Origin: a virus
IMG/VR virus record: IMGVR_UViG_3300022074_000070
Span: 1-51,028 of that record
Length of the DNA: 51,028 nt
Reading direction: 5' to 3' (one strand)
A program made the position numbers and the translations under genes. Positions 34,301 to 41,253 of the stretch are shown one piece after another. Each line of letters starts with the position of its first letter. The stretch's first letter is position 1. Under the pieces are notes generated by a model. The model worked only from the letters and a program-made list of their open reading frames with translations. It searched no databases and was not told where the DNA came from.

Positions 34301-37300
34301 TAGTATCTCCAAGTGCTAGAGGATGTCCTACGTTACTAGCATCTGAAGTATCAAATTTGTATGTATTGTCATCGGTTAGTGTTACACTTTGTCCCTCAAC
34401 ACCGTTGATTAAAAATCTGTTGACATTCGTGTTAGCAATATCAAGTGTGCCAGCTGCACCAGAAGTTCCACCAGTTATAGTTTCTACCCCTCCATCTACA
34501 AATGTTCCAGTTACACCACTCAAATAGATGTAATCTGTTCCAACTACGGTAACAGTTCCTGTTCCACCGCCAGCTCCACTTGTTGTTACAGTCTCACCAA
34601 CTTGGAAAGGTCCGTTTGTTATAGTTCCAGAAAAACCAAGTTTGACTCTTTGAACAACTGTTACTGTATAAGTTGTTGTTGGAGCGTTTCTAAATGTTAT
34701 TGCCTCATACGCACCACCGCCATCTTTGGCAGTATAACCAGATCCTCCTGCAGTAATAGCTCCTGCAAGACCAGGCACAGTAAATGTTGCGGTTCCATTT
34801 GTTCCTGCCGATGATCCTGTCCATGAAATATCACTGTATATGCCAGGTAGGTATCCTGATCCAGTAGCAGTTATTGCTCCAACTAGTGATTGAACTTTTA
34901 CACCAAGGGTTGCTGCTGCTCCACCACCACCATCAAGACTTAGAGTTGGATTAGATTCATATCCTTCTCCTGGCGTATTTAATGTTAAGGATGCAAGTCT
35001 ACCACTTTGTTCATCTATGGTTAAAGTAAATGTTGCAGCTAATGTTGGTGCTTGTCCAACTGGAGTTATAGTTAAAGTTGGTAAATTTCTATATCCTAAA
35101 CCTTGAGTTAATAATGTAAGTGAATCTAACCCATATCCTAATATAACAGTTCCTGCAGCACCAGAACCAGTTGTATCTCCTGTACCGAGTGTAAATGAAA
35201 GAGTAGGTGCAGATGTATAATTTCCTGCTGTGTCTATTGTAATAGTATCTACTGATTTACCATAAACAGCAGTTGCTGCTCCAGATGCTCCACTTCCTGA
35301 GTCAGTAATAATAATTGAAGGTGCGTTCTCATATCCAGATCCACCACTTGTAAGAGGTATTGCTGTAATTACTCCTGCAGAAATTGTAGGAGTTCCAAGA
35401 ACTGCTGATTGACCTTGGAAATATTGTTGTAAAGCTCCTACGGTTGTTAGTGATATTGCTGTTCCATTATTAGCATTAGTTAAATTTAATGCGAGTTTTA
35501 TTGTATTGTTATCAACTCTAATAACAAAATAATTTGTTGCTGTTGTTAATCCACCAACAGCAGTTGCAGTTGCATCAAGAGATGTCGCATCATATGTAAC
35601 TTCCATTCCAGTTTCAAATGGATGGTTAGTAAGTGTGATTGTGTTAGCAGTTGTATTGACAACTGTTGATCCTCCTGTAAAAACTACTTCAGCTGGTGCA
35701 TCTATTGTAACAGCAATTGTTCCAGATGTATATCCAGTTCCACCATCATCTATTGTTATTGCCTCAACTTTACCACCATTTCCAAGAGCAACAGTTCCAC
35801 TCGCTGTTCCTGCACTAAATGCTGCGGTTGGTTCAGCTGTATAACCAGAACCTCTGTTAGTTAAAACTATTCTTTTAACAACACCAGTTGTTTTGATAGC
35901 ACTCGATACAGTTGCTTTTAGGAAAGGATCTGTAATTGCCGATGTGGGTTGAACTCCACCCGTATATCCTGTTCCTGCACCAGTTACATTAACAGTTTTT
36001 AAACCATTTTTAATAACACTAAGTGATCTTGTTGAGAATGTGGATGCCTCTGATGAACCAAATACTGTGCTACCACCAAATCCACCAATTTTTAGTGAAC
36101 CTTTAACGTTGCTACCAAATGATATAGACTTATCAATATCAAAATATATCGCATCTTTAACAATTGTCTCTGCGTTAACAACAAAGTCTTCTTCACCAGA
36201 GGGGTCAACGATTACCTGACCTGTAGTAGATGTAATACTATTTCCTGCTAATCTTAAATTACCTGTCTCAATATATGCAGGGAATATATTAGTTGTACCA
36301 GTTGCATCACTTAAAGTAATATTTGCAGCGGACTGAGCTGTTGATGTGGCAGCAAAAGCTACGTTACCAGTTTCTTGGTCTACAGTAAATGCATCACCAA
36401 CACGAAAGTCACCGTCTTGGTCTGTAGAAGAATATAAAACTTTACCACTGTTAAGTTCTTCTACCTCATTTACCTGTATAGCAAGAGATGGGTCATTAGT
36501 ATAGTCTGCACCAGATCCAACATAACCAAAGTTATGTGCAGTAAGTATAAGTTTTGTTCCAGAACCATCTGCCTGTACACCTTTCTGACCATATACACAT
36601 GCAGATGCAACTGAACGTAACTCAGCACCGAACTGAGAATAGTCAGCAGTAATAACAGATGTAGCAGAATCTCCACCGCTAGATCTAATATCAGATATAC
36701 CACCAGAAACGTCTGTAAAGGTAGTAGAAGCGTCTGTGCCATTAGCATGTAGCAATAACACTGTATTCAGGTCAGAACCATATTCACTGGTTGTAGGGGT
36801 AAATCCTGCAGTAAAACGAGCAGATGCTTTACTAATTCTTACTTCATCAAGATGTCCATTAAATGCCTCTGAAGGAGATTCCTGATAATCAGAACCTATA
36901 ATAACTGCTTTTGTAGTTCCATAATTATTAGCGTCGCTATATGTGCCTAACTCAGTTCCATCTAAAAATAATTTTGTTGTACCACCATTTCTAGCAACAG
37001 CAACATGATACCATGTTCCTGTAGATAAAGTTCCACCATTAATGTGTGATGTATTTCCCACTCCATAATGTAATGCAGTTCCATTAAGATACATTGTAGG
37101 TGCTGTATCTGTAGCAGATGCATTTCTAAGATCAAATAATCTTTGAATACCTGATACACTGCCAGGTCTTATGAATGCTTCTATGCAGAAATTTGATGTT
37201 CCAAATCCAAAGTCTTCATCGTCTGGAACCTTTACGTTATCTTCTGTTCCATCTAATAATATAGATGCTGATCCAAATTTTTTCTGTGCTGTATCTAACT

Positions 37301-38597
37301 GTGAGTCACCAAATCTACTTAAAGTTTTTGGTAATTTGTTTGCAATTACAAATTCTCCAGTTCCCTTACCAGTAATGAATACATATGTGCCATCGTTACT
37401 TGAAACTACACCACGTGCAACTGCTTTTTTGTAAGTTACATTACTGGATGATATAGTTCCAGATCCACTAGTGTAAGTTACATTATCATTATCTACTTTA
37501 GTTACCTGATAGAATCCATCTGTAGCACCACCACTGATATGATCTGCATAGATGTAATCGTTAGATACTAAACCATGTGCAGTTCTGGTTAGAGTTACTG
37601 TAGACCCTGATCTTGTATAAGTTCCTGACTGAAAACCATTCTCTAATTGGTATGCAACTTCAGATGTAGAAAATGTTCCACTGACTCCTGATAATTTTAA
37701 TCTTGTGTTACCTGTTCCAGATTTACCAGTTGTACCTTGGACACCTTGAATACCGATAGATGCAAAATAGTTGAAACAATTCAACCACTCTACACGCATA
37801 CCATTGGTAATTTTTAAACCAACTTGATTCGGTGTAATAAATGTGCACTCATTGAATAAAACAGAACCATGCTGTGATGCAGATGCAATGTTTGCACCAT
37901 CTAGTAAAGCACCACGTCCTGCGTCTCCTTGTGCATATCCATAAGGATCTGAACCAGATACTACACTACCTTTTGTATTTACTGTAACTCTTTCAATATA
38001 TGGACTCTGTGTAGAGTTCATATTTGTTACTACGACAAATGCATATCCCTTGTCATTGCCACTATCATAAAAGAAATCTTTAATTGTTAAGTCGGAAACA
38101 TGAGCGTCTCCAGACATTATAAATGCGTTATTATTATTTGTTGCGTTTGTTGGTTTTACCGATGTTGATCTTAAATTTGTTCCACGTAATGTGACACCAT
38201 CAGTAACTGTTATTGGGAAGACTTCCTGATACTCACCTGGTGCAACTAAAATTGTATCTCCCGCAGTTGCAGTGGCAAGTGCCTTTGTAATAGTAACAAA
38301 TGGAGTATCTGGGTGCTTACCATTTGCACCACCATTTGCAAGCGTATTAACATCTGAACCAGCTGTGGCAACATAATAAGTATTTCCCTGACCATTTGTA
38401 ATGTCAGTAGAAAGCATGGTAGTAACCACTTCACCTGTGTTAGGTTTTTGGTTTGCTACCTCTATTATATTAGATCCGTTTCTAGCGTATAGTTTCCTAT
38501 CCGTTATATTGAGAGCTATCTCACCGTCAACTAGATTAGAAGTTGTCGGGACTGCTGCTGCTGTCGTCGATCTCTTTAGTTTGATTTTCGTTGCCAT
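31350..38597 (-). CDS. Large beta-helix / LamG-like / GSGY-repeat virion protein (2415 aa)
   Basis: Modular Gly/Thr-rich protein. The N-terminus MATKIKLKRSTTAAAVPTTS and LVDGEIALNITDRKLYARNG is a standard phage fibre attachment segment. Near residue 73 a beta-helix begins (YYVATAGSDVNTLANGG, DTILVAPGEYQEVFPI). Residues about 435-615 look like a LamG/concanavalin-like lectin domain (SASILLDGTEDNVKVPDD, FCIEAFIRPG, TWYHVAVARNGGTTKLFLDG, TVLLLHANGTDAS). From about 865 on there are roughly 16 GSGY-type modules, with a cupredoxin-like module at about 1395-1490 (GHPL ... NCTVHGQGM). PSGTTNERP with VRFNTSQLQF lies near 2010. A tail fibre or whisker role with glycan binding is inferred. The start overlaps the small coiled-coil gene upstream. 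Confidence 0.83.
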   Translation of the reverse strand: MATKIKLKRSTTAAAVPTTSNLVDGEIALNITDRKLYARNGSNIIEVANQKPNTGEVVTTMLSTDITNGQGNTYYVATAGSDVNTLANGGANGKHPDTPFVTITKALATATAGDTILVAPGEYQEVFPITVTDGVTLRGTNLRSTSVKPTNATNNNNAFIMSGDAHVSDLTIKDFFYDSGNDKGYAFVVVTNMNSTQSPYIERVTVNTKGSVVSGSDPYGYAQGDAGRGALLDGANIASASQHGSVLFNECTFITPNQVGLKITNGMRVEWLNCFNYFASIGIQGVQGTTGKSGTGNTRLKLSGVSGTFSTSEVAYQLENGFQSGTYTRSGSTVTLTRTAHGLVSNDYIYADHISGGATDGFYQVTKVDNDNVTYTSGSGTISSSNVTYKKAVARGVVSSNDGTYVFITGKGTGEFVIANKLPKTLSRFGDSQLDTAQKKFGSASILLDGTEDNVKVPDDEDFGFGTSNFCIEAFIRPGSVSGIQRLFDLRNASATDTAPTMYLNGTALHYGVGNTSHINGGTLSTGTWYHVAVARNGGTTKLFLDGTELGTYSDANNYGTTKAVIIGSDYQESPSEAFNGHLDEVRISKASARFTAGFTPTTSEYGSDLNTVLLLHANGTDASTTFTDVSGGISDIRSSGGDSATSVITADYSQFGAELRSVASACVYGQKGVQADGSGTKLILTAHNFGYVGSGADYTNDPSLAIQVNEVEELNSGKVLYSSTDQDGDFRVGDAFTVDQETGNVAFAATSTAQSAANITLSDATGTTNIFPAYIETGNLRLAGNSITSTTGQVIVDPSGEEDFVVNAETIVKDAIYFDIDKSISFGSNVKGSLKIGGFGGSTVFGSSEASTFSTRSLSVIKNGLKTVNVTGAGTGYTGGVQPTSAITDPFLKATVSSAIKTTGVVKRIVLTNRGSGYTAEPTAAFSAGTASGTVALGNGGKVEAITIDDGGTGYTSGTIAVTIDAPAEVVFTGGSTVVNTTANTITLTNHPFETGMEVTYDATSLDATATAVGGLTTATNYFVIRVDNNTIKLALNLTNANNGTAISLTTVGALQQYFQGQSAVLGTPTISAGVITAIPLTSGGSGYENAPSIIITDSGSGASGAATAVYGKSVDTITIDTAGNYTSAPTLSFTLGTGDTTGSGAAGTVILGYGLDSLTLLTQGLGYRNLPTLTITPVGQAPTLAATFTLTIDEQSGRLASLTLNTPGEGYESNPTLSLDGGGGAAATLGVKVQSLVGAITATGSGYLPGIYSDISWTGSSAGTNGTATFTVPGLAGAITAGGSGYTAKDGGGAYEAITFRNAPTTTYTVTVVQRVKLGFSGTITNGPFQVGETVTTSGAGGGTGTVTVVGTDYIYLSGVTGTFVDGGVETITGGTSGAAGTLDIANTNVNRFLINGVEGQSVTLTDDNTYKFDTSDASNVGHPLALGDTIAGVSSRSQGTLGTAGSYFEVVVAPGVAALSLTTYLNCTVHGQGMIEPGTVAFQTGTAGQSGTLMTANITVSGGAVTAVTIVNQGQNVKVGDVLIIDNTGVGGSGSGFQYTINSSNTGIATVTNISLDGSGYAIGEVLSVSDNDVGEAGGSGFQYTISNVGFVTGIDIQDPGQAYELADTLILGPVGGANTPQGTGLSVSLAALDPIKSLELTQAGALNMGVGGASQMSLTPEGTITATQWNITSSGVANLSSVVTSGSIAVTGTFAVTDTSAFTARATFNGGITVSGADSSVDRASVKLVNGDAGTPSLSFTNSSQTGLFRQGADAIGISFAGTEGIRLDGTNYIDTQGLQVNSTRGSTTPFLKVETATPKLSIGAAATQIEINNATTISTAGTDIDVPLTFDTKGGGDYTFKGGTNVDLVVDDGTTEVFKLETSTGTATFSGNLDAGKLRIRQNVIANNSTGATRSFGEVVGITVTGVGSGYTNGTYTATATTSTGGGTGCTVTLTVASGTFSAVTVVDKGQNYAVGDQLTITAVGGGSGLAVTVSDIEGKGIVLKPSAGNDVLCDTTGSFVLPSGTTNERPLALDRITGAVRFNTSQLQFEGFNGNDFVSLGGVRDVDQDTFILTESAPAADEDTFEFYNVGVNSLSISQTKFTIRTAKTVDVQGTLRIDGVTSSEDPLIIQRGSTDIVKIRDKKDFEVCDGSTSGLRLRALPVTGTIATIGTVTSNGNNYGLSATYTGVASTGVFGGTGATFTVVTNGSGGISTVTIVSGGTGYEVGEIIKIAGNLLGGVAVTDDITFPILTLSSTIPPFSRMDIVSQDYVTQMDEKPFLSYDSNGAQAGFKINRGWAGNTQNYLTVMDSTATFVEIDSARVEGGQLSSFPTSATITAFDRTSFKGSKTLVTIESDDNKVHMLEVTIVCASNGTTAHATVTNSITSDNDLIDATVSVVGSSVNISLAKSSQATSSSNFTGRFTTTKVKV
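33680..36000 (-). repeat. Array of GSGY-type glycine-rich modules
   Basis: Roughly a dozen degenerate units of 40-70 residues here and a few more near 31920-32860. Typical units read LTNRGSGYTAEPTAAFS, IDDGGTGYTSGTIAVTI, LTSGGSGYENAPSIIIT, LNTPGEGYESNPTLSLD and TGVGSGYTNGTYTATAT. Each contains a hydrophobic strand, a [GA]xGY turn, a P-[TS] strand and a small-residue [GA]-rich stretch. The same unit occurs in gp14, gp8, the right-edge protein and the giant fibre. Confidence 0.8.
34130..34425 (-). other. Cupredoxin-like module 3 (in 2415-aa protein)
   Basis: Motif YKFDTSDASNVGHPLALGDT ... TTYLNCTVHGQGMIEPG: His, then Cys-x2-His-x3-Met. Its first half aligns well with module 1 (FDxSDxSNxGHP), so the two genes share this unit. 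GSGY modules flank it. Confidence 0.6.
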
Positions 38598-38742
38598 CTA
38601 GAGCATTCTCAGTTTGTTGTTCAGCTTTCATACTATTTAACTGACTTTGTAAATCTTGGATTTGTGCCTCCATCATTACATTTATCAGTGTCAATTCAGA
38701 AATTTTCTTTTGTAATGTGTTAATAACGATTTGTGCATTCAT
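38536..38742 (-). CDS. Small coiled-coil protein (68 aa)
   Basis: MNAQIVINTLQKKISELTLI continues through a helical NVMMEAQIQDLQSQLNSMKA with heptad spacing, then an acidic, Ser-rich tail (KEIDDSSSSPDNF). It overlaps the first 62 bp of the 2415-aa gene in another frame, a long overlap, yet its codons give a clean coiled coil and the ATG lies 12 bp after the 561-aa fibre gene. Function is unknown; it could assist oligomerisation of a fibre. Confidence 0.6.
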   Translation of the reverse strand: MNAQIVINTLQKKISELTLINVMMEAQIQDLQSQLNSMKAEQQTENALDGNENQTKEIDDSSSSPDNF

Positions 38743-38754
38743 AATTGGTTAATA

Positions 38755-40440
38755 TCAAAAAGTTCCACCGTCTATGGTGTCAGTCCATACAGGAACACCC
38801 GCTGCAGTTACAGTTAATACCTGATATGATGTTGATACGTCAGATCCTGTGCCTGGTGAACCCATGTTTGCTGCTGCAGTAACTTGCATTGCACCCGCAG
38901 CGTTACCATAAATGATACCATTTGAGGTAAATGTGCTTGCTCCAGTTCCTCCATACTGAACCTCAAGGTCAGTATCAAGTTCCAAGTCACCTAGTACAAC
39001 TGTACCACGGTCACCTGTAACACCAAATACAGTGTTTGTATCTGTTGCATCTTCAATAAATGTCCATGCACCAGCTCCGTCAGCACCACCTGTGCGGTCA
39101 AAACCAAAGAAACCAAATTGGTTTACTCCAGCTTTATTGTAGTGAATTTTAACACCACGATCTAATGCATCATCAGCACCACTTACTGTAGCAAGAACAG
39201 AACCAGATGCCATTGTCTGAGATAAGTTGTTGCTTAAAGTAACTGCTTTAGTTCCAGTATTAATAGAATTAATAACTGTGCTATTAGGAATTCCTGCAGA
39301 TGTTGAAGTAACTGAGTCACCAACTTGTAGTTGATCTATAGCATCTACAACTACTACTGCCTGACCACCAGCTGCTTCTGCAGTTAATGTAACAGGAGTT
39401 GTAGGATCTCCTAATTCGATTGTAGGATCATTAACTGACATTGAAGCAGAGTTCACTGTAGTTGTAGTTCCATCAATCTGTAAGTCACCTTTAATGATAA
39501 CAAGACCACCCGCATCAGTTGCAGGATCGGGGTCAATTATCAATTCTTGAACAGAGTTAATAGTAGATAGTGTATTACCATCTAACTTAAGGTTATCTAT
39601 CTCAATCTTACCAGTCTGAGATGTATTACCAGAGATGTTTGTGGTTCCGTTAAAGGTAACTTGATTCTGGAAAACAGTTGTTGAATTAACTGTTAGGGAG
39701 TCTCCAACTGCAGTTCCTATAGTAGCATTGTCATCTACATTCAGATCTTTGATGTATGCTGTTGCTGCTACACCAAGACCTCCTGCAATTGCAACTGCTG
39801 CAGTAGCAACGTTAGAAGCATCTGTAGTGTTTGCAAAAGTTACTTTACTGGTTGATGTGGTTCCGATTTGAATATCAGCACCATCAATCTTTAGTTTATC
39901 ACTTGTTGTTTCATCATATGTGATAGAAGCATCTTTGTTGTTTCCAAAGATTAGTTTCATATCGTCAGCAATACGCAAGTCAGGGGTTCCTGCTACTCGC
40001 TTGACGTCTAGAACTGCATCTGAGTCATTGAATGAGAGTTCTACATCTCCTGTAGTTCCAAACTCTAGTTCTTGACCATCTTCGATTACTAACTTACCTG
40101 TGCCATTTGCACGGAAGATAAGGTCGGAATCAGTAGTAGAAGTTGTAATGACGTTTGCATCGAGGGTAATGTCGTCAACATTCCATGTGTCAATCTTTGA
40201 GTTACTATCGACTATTACAGATGAACTAGCAGTTAGTGTTCCATGAACATGATCCAACATGTCCATAAAGTATCTACCACCTACAACCTGTGCAGCACCG
40301 TTATTGTCTCCGACAAATATACGGTCTCCTGCGTTTGCTTGGGTACCATTAGCACCCGTAGTTACAGCAAGTTCACCAAAGGTAATCGAACCTGGTGCGG
40401 TAGAACCTGTGCTTCTTTTTATTAGAATATTGGATGCCAT
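38755..40440 (-). CDS. Tail fibre / fibritin-like structural protein (561 aa)
   Basis: The N-terminus MASNILIKRSTGSTAPGSIT with FGELAVTTGANG is a widespread attachment motif of cyanophage fibre proteins, paralogous to the start of the 2415-aa protein. The body is beta-repeat sequence (DLIFRANGTGKLVIEDGQEL, DVELSFNDSDAVLDVKR, VTFANTTDASNVATAAV, GGLGVAATAYIKDLNV), typical of shaft domains. The C-terminus reads VLTVTAAGVPVWTDTIDGGTF. An excellent GGAGG lies about 9 nt before the ATG. The start overlaps the stop of the preceding 73-aa gene (TAATG). It is likely a tail or whisker fibre; I cannot assign a T4 name. Confidence 0.8.
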   Translation of the reverse strand: MASNILIKRSTGSTAPGSITFGELAVTTGANGTQANAGDRIFVGDNNGAAQVVGGRYFMDMLDHVHGTLTASSSVIVDSNSKIDTWNVDDITLDANVITTSTTDSDLIFRANGTGKLVIEDGQELEFGTTGDVELSFNDSDAVLDVKRVAGTPDLRIADDMKLIFGNNKDASITYDETTSDKLKIDGADIQIGTTSTSKVTFANTTDASNVATAAVAIAGGLGVAATAYIKDLNVDDNATIGTAVGDSLTVNSTTVFQNQVTFNGTTNISGNTSQTGKIEIDNLKLDGNTLSTINSVQELIIDPDPATDAGGLVIIKGDLQIDGTTTTVNSASMSVNDPTIELGDPTTPVTLTAEAAGGQAVVVVDAIDQLQVGDSVTSTSAGIPNSTVINSINTGTKAVTLSNNLSQTMASGSVLATVSGADDALDRGVKIHYNKAGVNQFGFFGFDRTGGADGAGAWTFIEDATDTNTVFGVTGDRGTVVLGDLELDTDLEVQYGGTGASTFTSNGIIYGNAAGAMQVTAAANMGSPGTGSDVSTSYQVLTVTAAGVPVWTDTIDGGTF

Positions 40441-40661
40441 TAGAAGCTACCTCCATTTACTGTTATATCGTTTAATACGTTTGTGGCAACAAATCTTGTT
40501 GCTGCTTGATCGTATACAAGTAATGAACCATTTGCTAGTCCACCTTGGGATGTGTCTGTCAAATCTACGTCTGACATTCCACCAATTGTTCCACCACCAC
40601 CGCCTGTTGCGACGCGAGTGACCTTTGGAACTGATTGGTCTCCGAATCTTAGTCTTGCCAT
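40440..40661 (-). CDS. Small Gly-rich structural protein (73 aa)
   Basis: MARLRFGDQSVPKVTRVATG is followed by GGGGTIGGMSDVDLTDT and ends NDITVNGGSF. The closing GG[ST]F and the preceding beta pattern resemble the C-terminus of the neighbouring 561-aa fibre, so it may be a shortened relative or a capping partner. Start ATG 40661 lies directly after the stop of the 112-aa gene, with GGGAG about 11 nt upstream. The MSDVDLTDTSQGGL segment occurs in many fibre proteins as a connector. Confidence 0.7.
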   Translation of the reverse strand: MARLRFGDQSVPKVTRVATGGGGGTIGGMSDVDLTDTSQGGLANGSLLVYDQAATRFVATNVLNDITVNGGSF

Positions 40662-41000
40662 TTAAAGTGTTACTCCCTCAAGTACGCTTACTGAACCTTC
40701 TAAGACTCTGGATTTCAATCCAGTGCTAGAAGTTATTACGACGTCATATACATACCTTCCACTCTTCATAGCGGAGGTCTGGGTATTGTTTAGAGACAGT
40801 TGTATTCTCCCACTTGTAGCAGGATCTAGAACTGCAGCAGTTACAGTAGTCTCAGTGCTACTTGTATAATGCTTCTTTATCTTACTTGCTACTGTATATC
40901 CTGTAAGGTTAAAATCTGTACCGTTATCATTTTCAACTGTAAAGTCGATGATAAAGTCAGAACCTTGATATATTAGTAGATTGGATACAGCACTTGCCAT
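40662..41000 (-). CDS. Beta-sandwich structural protein resembling BppU-N-type domains (112 aa)
   Basis: The pattern LLIYQGSDFIIDFTVENDNG, FNLTGYTVASKIKKHYTSS, GRIQLSLNN and SGRYVYDVVI resembles the N-terminal baseplate-binding domain of phage upper-baseplate proteins (BppU-N / DUF2479 class): an opening strand, D-x-dG, L-tG-y, an ikk strand, then G-x-Y-x-y-D. That would fit a small adaptor that fixes fibres to the baseplate. The resemblance is by eye. Two candidate late boxes lie upstream (41021-41028, 41036-41043). Confidence 0.7.
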   Translation of the reverse strand: MASAVSNLLIYQGSDFIIDFTVENDNGTDFNLTGYTVASKIKKHYTSSTETTVTAAVLDPATSGRIQLSLNNTQTSAMKSGRYVYDVVITSSTGLKSRVLEGSVSVLEGVTL

Positions 41001-41020
41001 TCTCTAAGAATTCCATATAA

Positions 41021-41043
41021 TATTTAGCTTAACTTTATTTATC
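41021..41043 (-). promoter_or_regulatory. Candidate late promoters GATAAATA and GCTAAATA before the 112-aa gene
   Basis: Two boxes on the minus strand in the 34-bp gap: GATAAATA at 41036-41043 (overlapping the end of the upstream 72-aa gene) and GCTAAATA at 41021-41028. The first, 36 nt from the ATG, has the better match and spacing. Confidence 0.45.
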
Positions 41044-41253
41044 CTCTTTCCGAATTAAGTCTTTCACAAGTGCCTTCAATTCAGTAACTTCGTCTTGCAA
41101 ATCTTGTAAAGTGCGATCCTTTTTCTTTACATTTGCTCTTGCCTTTATATAAGCGTCATACTGTGTAGTATCAGTGTTGAGTATTGCGTTAGACGCAGGA
41201 TCCCTACCAAGGGTAGTGTGACCCTCGACAGGAATGAGTTCAATTTCTTCCAT
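41035..41253 (-). CDS. Small coiled-coil protein (72 aa)
   Basis: MEEIELIPVEGHTTLGRDPA and SNAILNTDTTQYDAYIKARA lead into a coiled coil (TLQDLQDEVTELKALVKDLI). Directly coupled to the 2213-aa gene upstream (TAATG overlap). The arrangement of an N-terminal binding segment plus helix is typical of cyanophage small tail genes. Function is unknown. Confidence 0.72.
   Translation of the reverse strand: MEEIELIPVEGHTTLGRDPASNAILNTDTTQYDAYIKARANVKKKDRTLQDLQDEVTELKALVKDLIRKEDK

Noticed and set aside
31350-38597. Repeat-rich stretch considered as CRISPR or DNA satellite
   Set aside because: Repeats are degenerate at the DNA level and in one continuous reading frame; they are protein modules.
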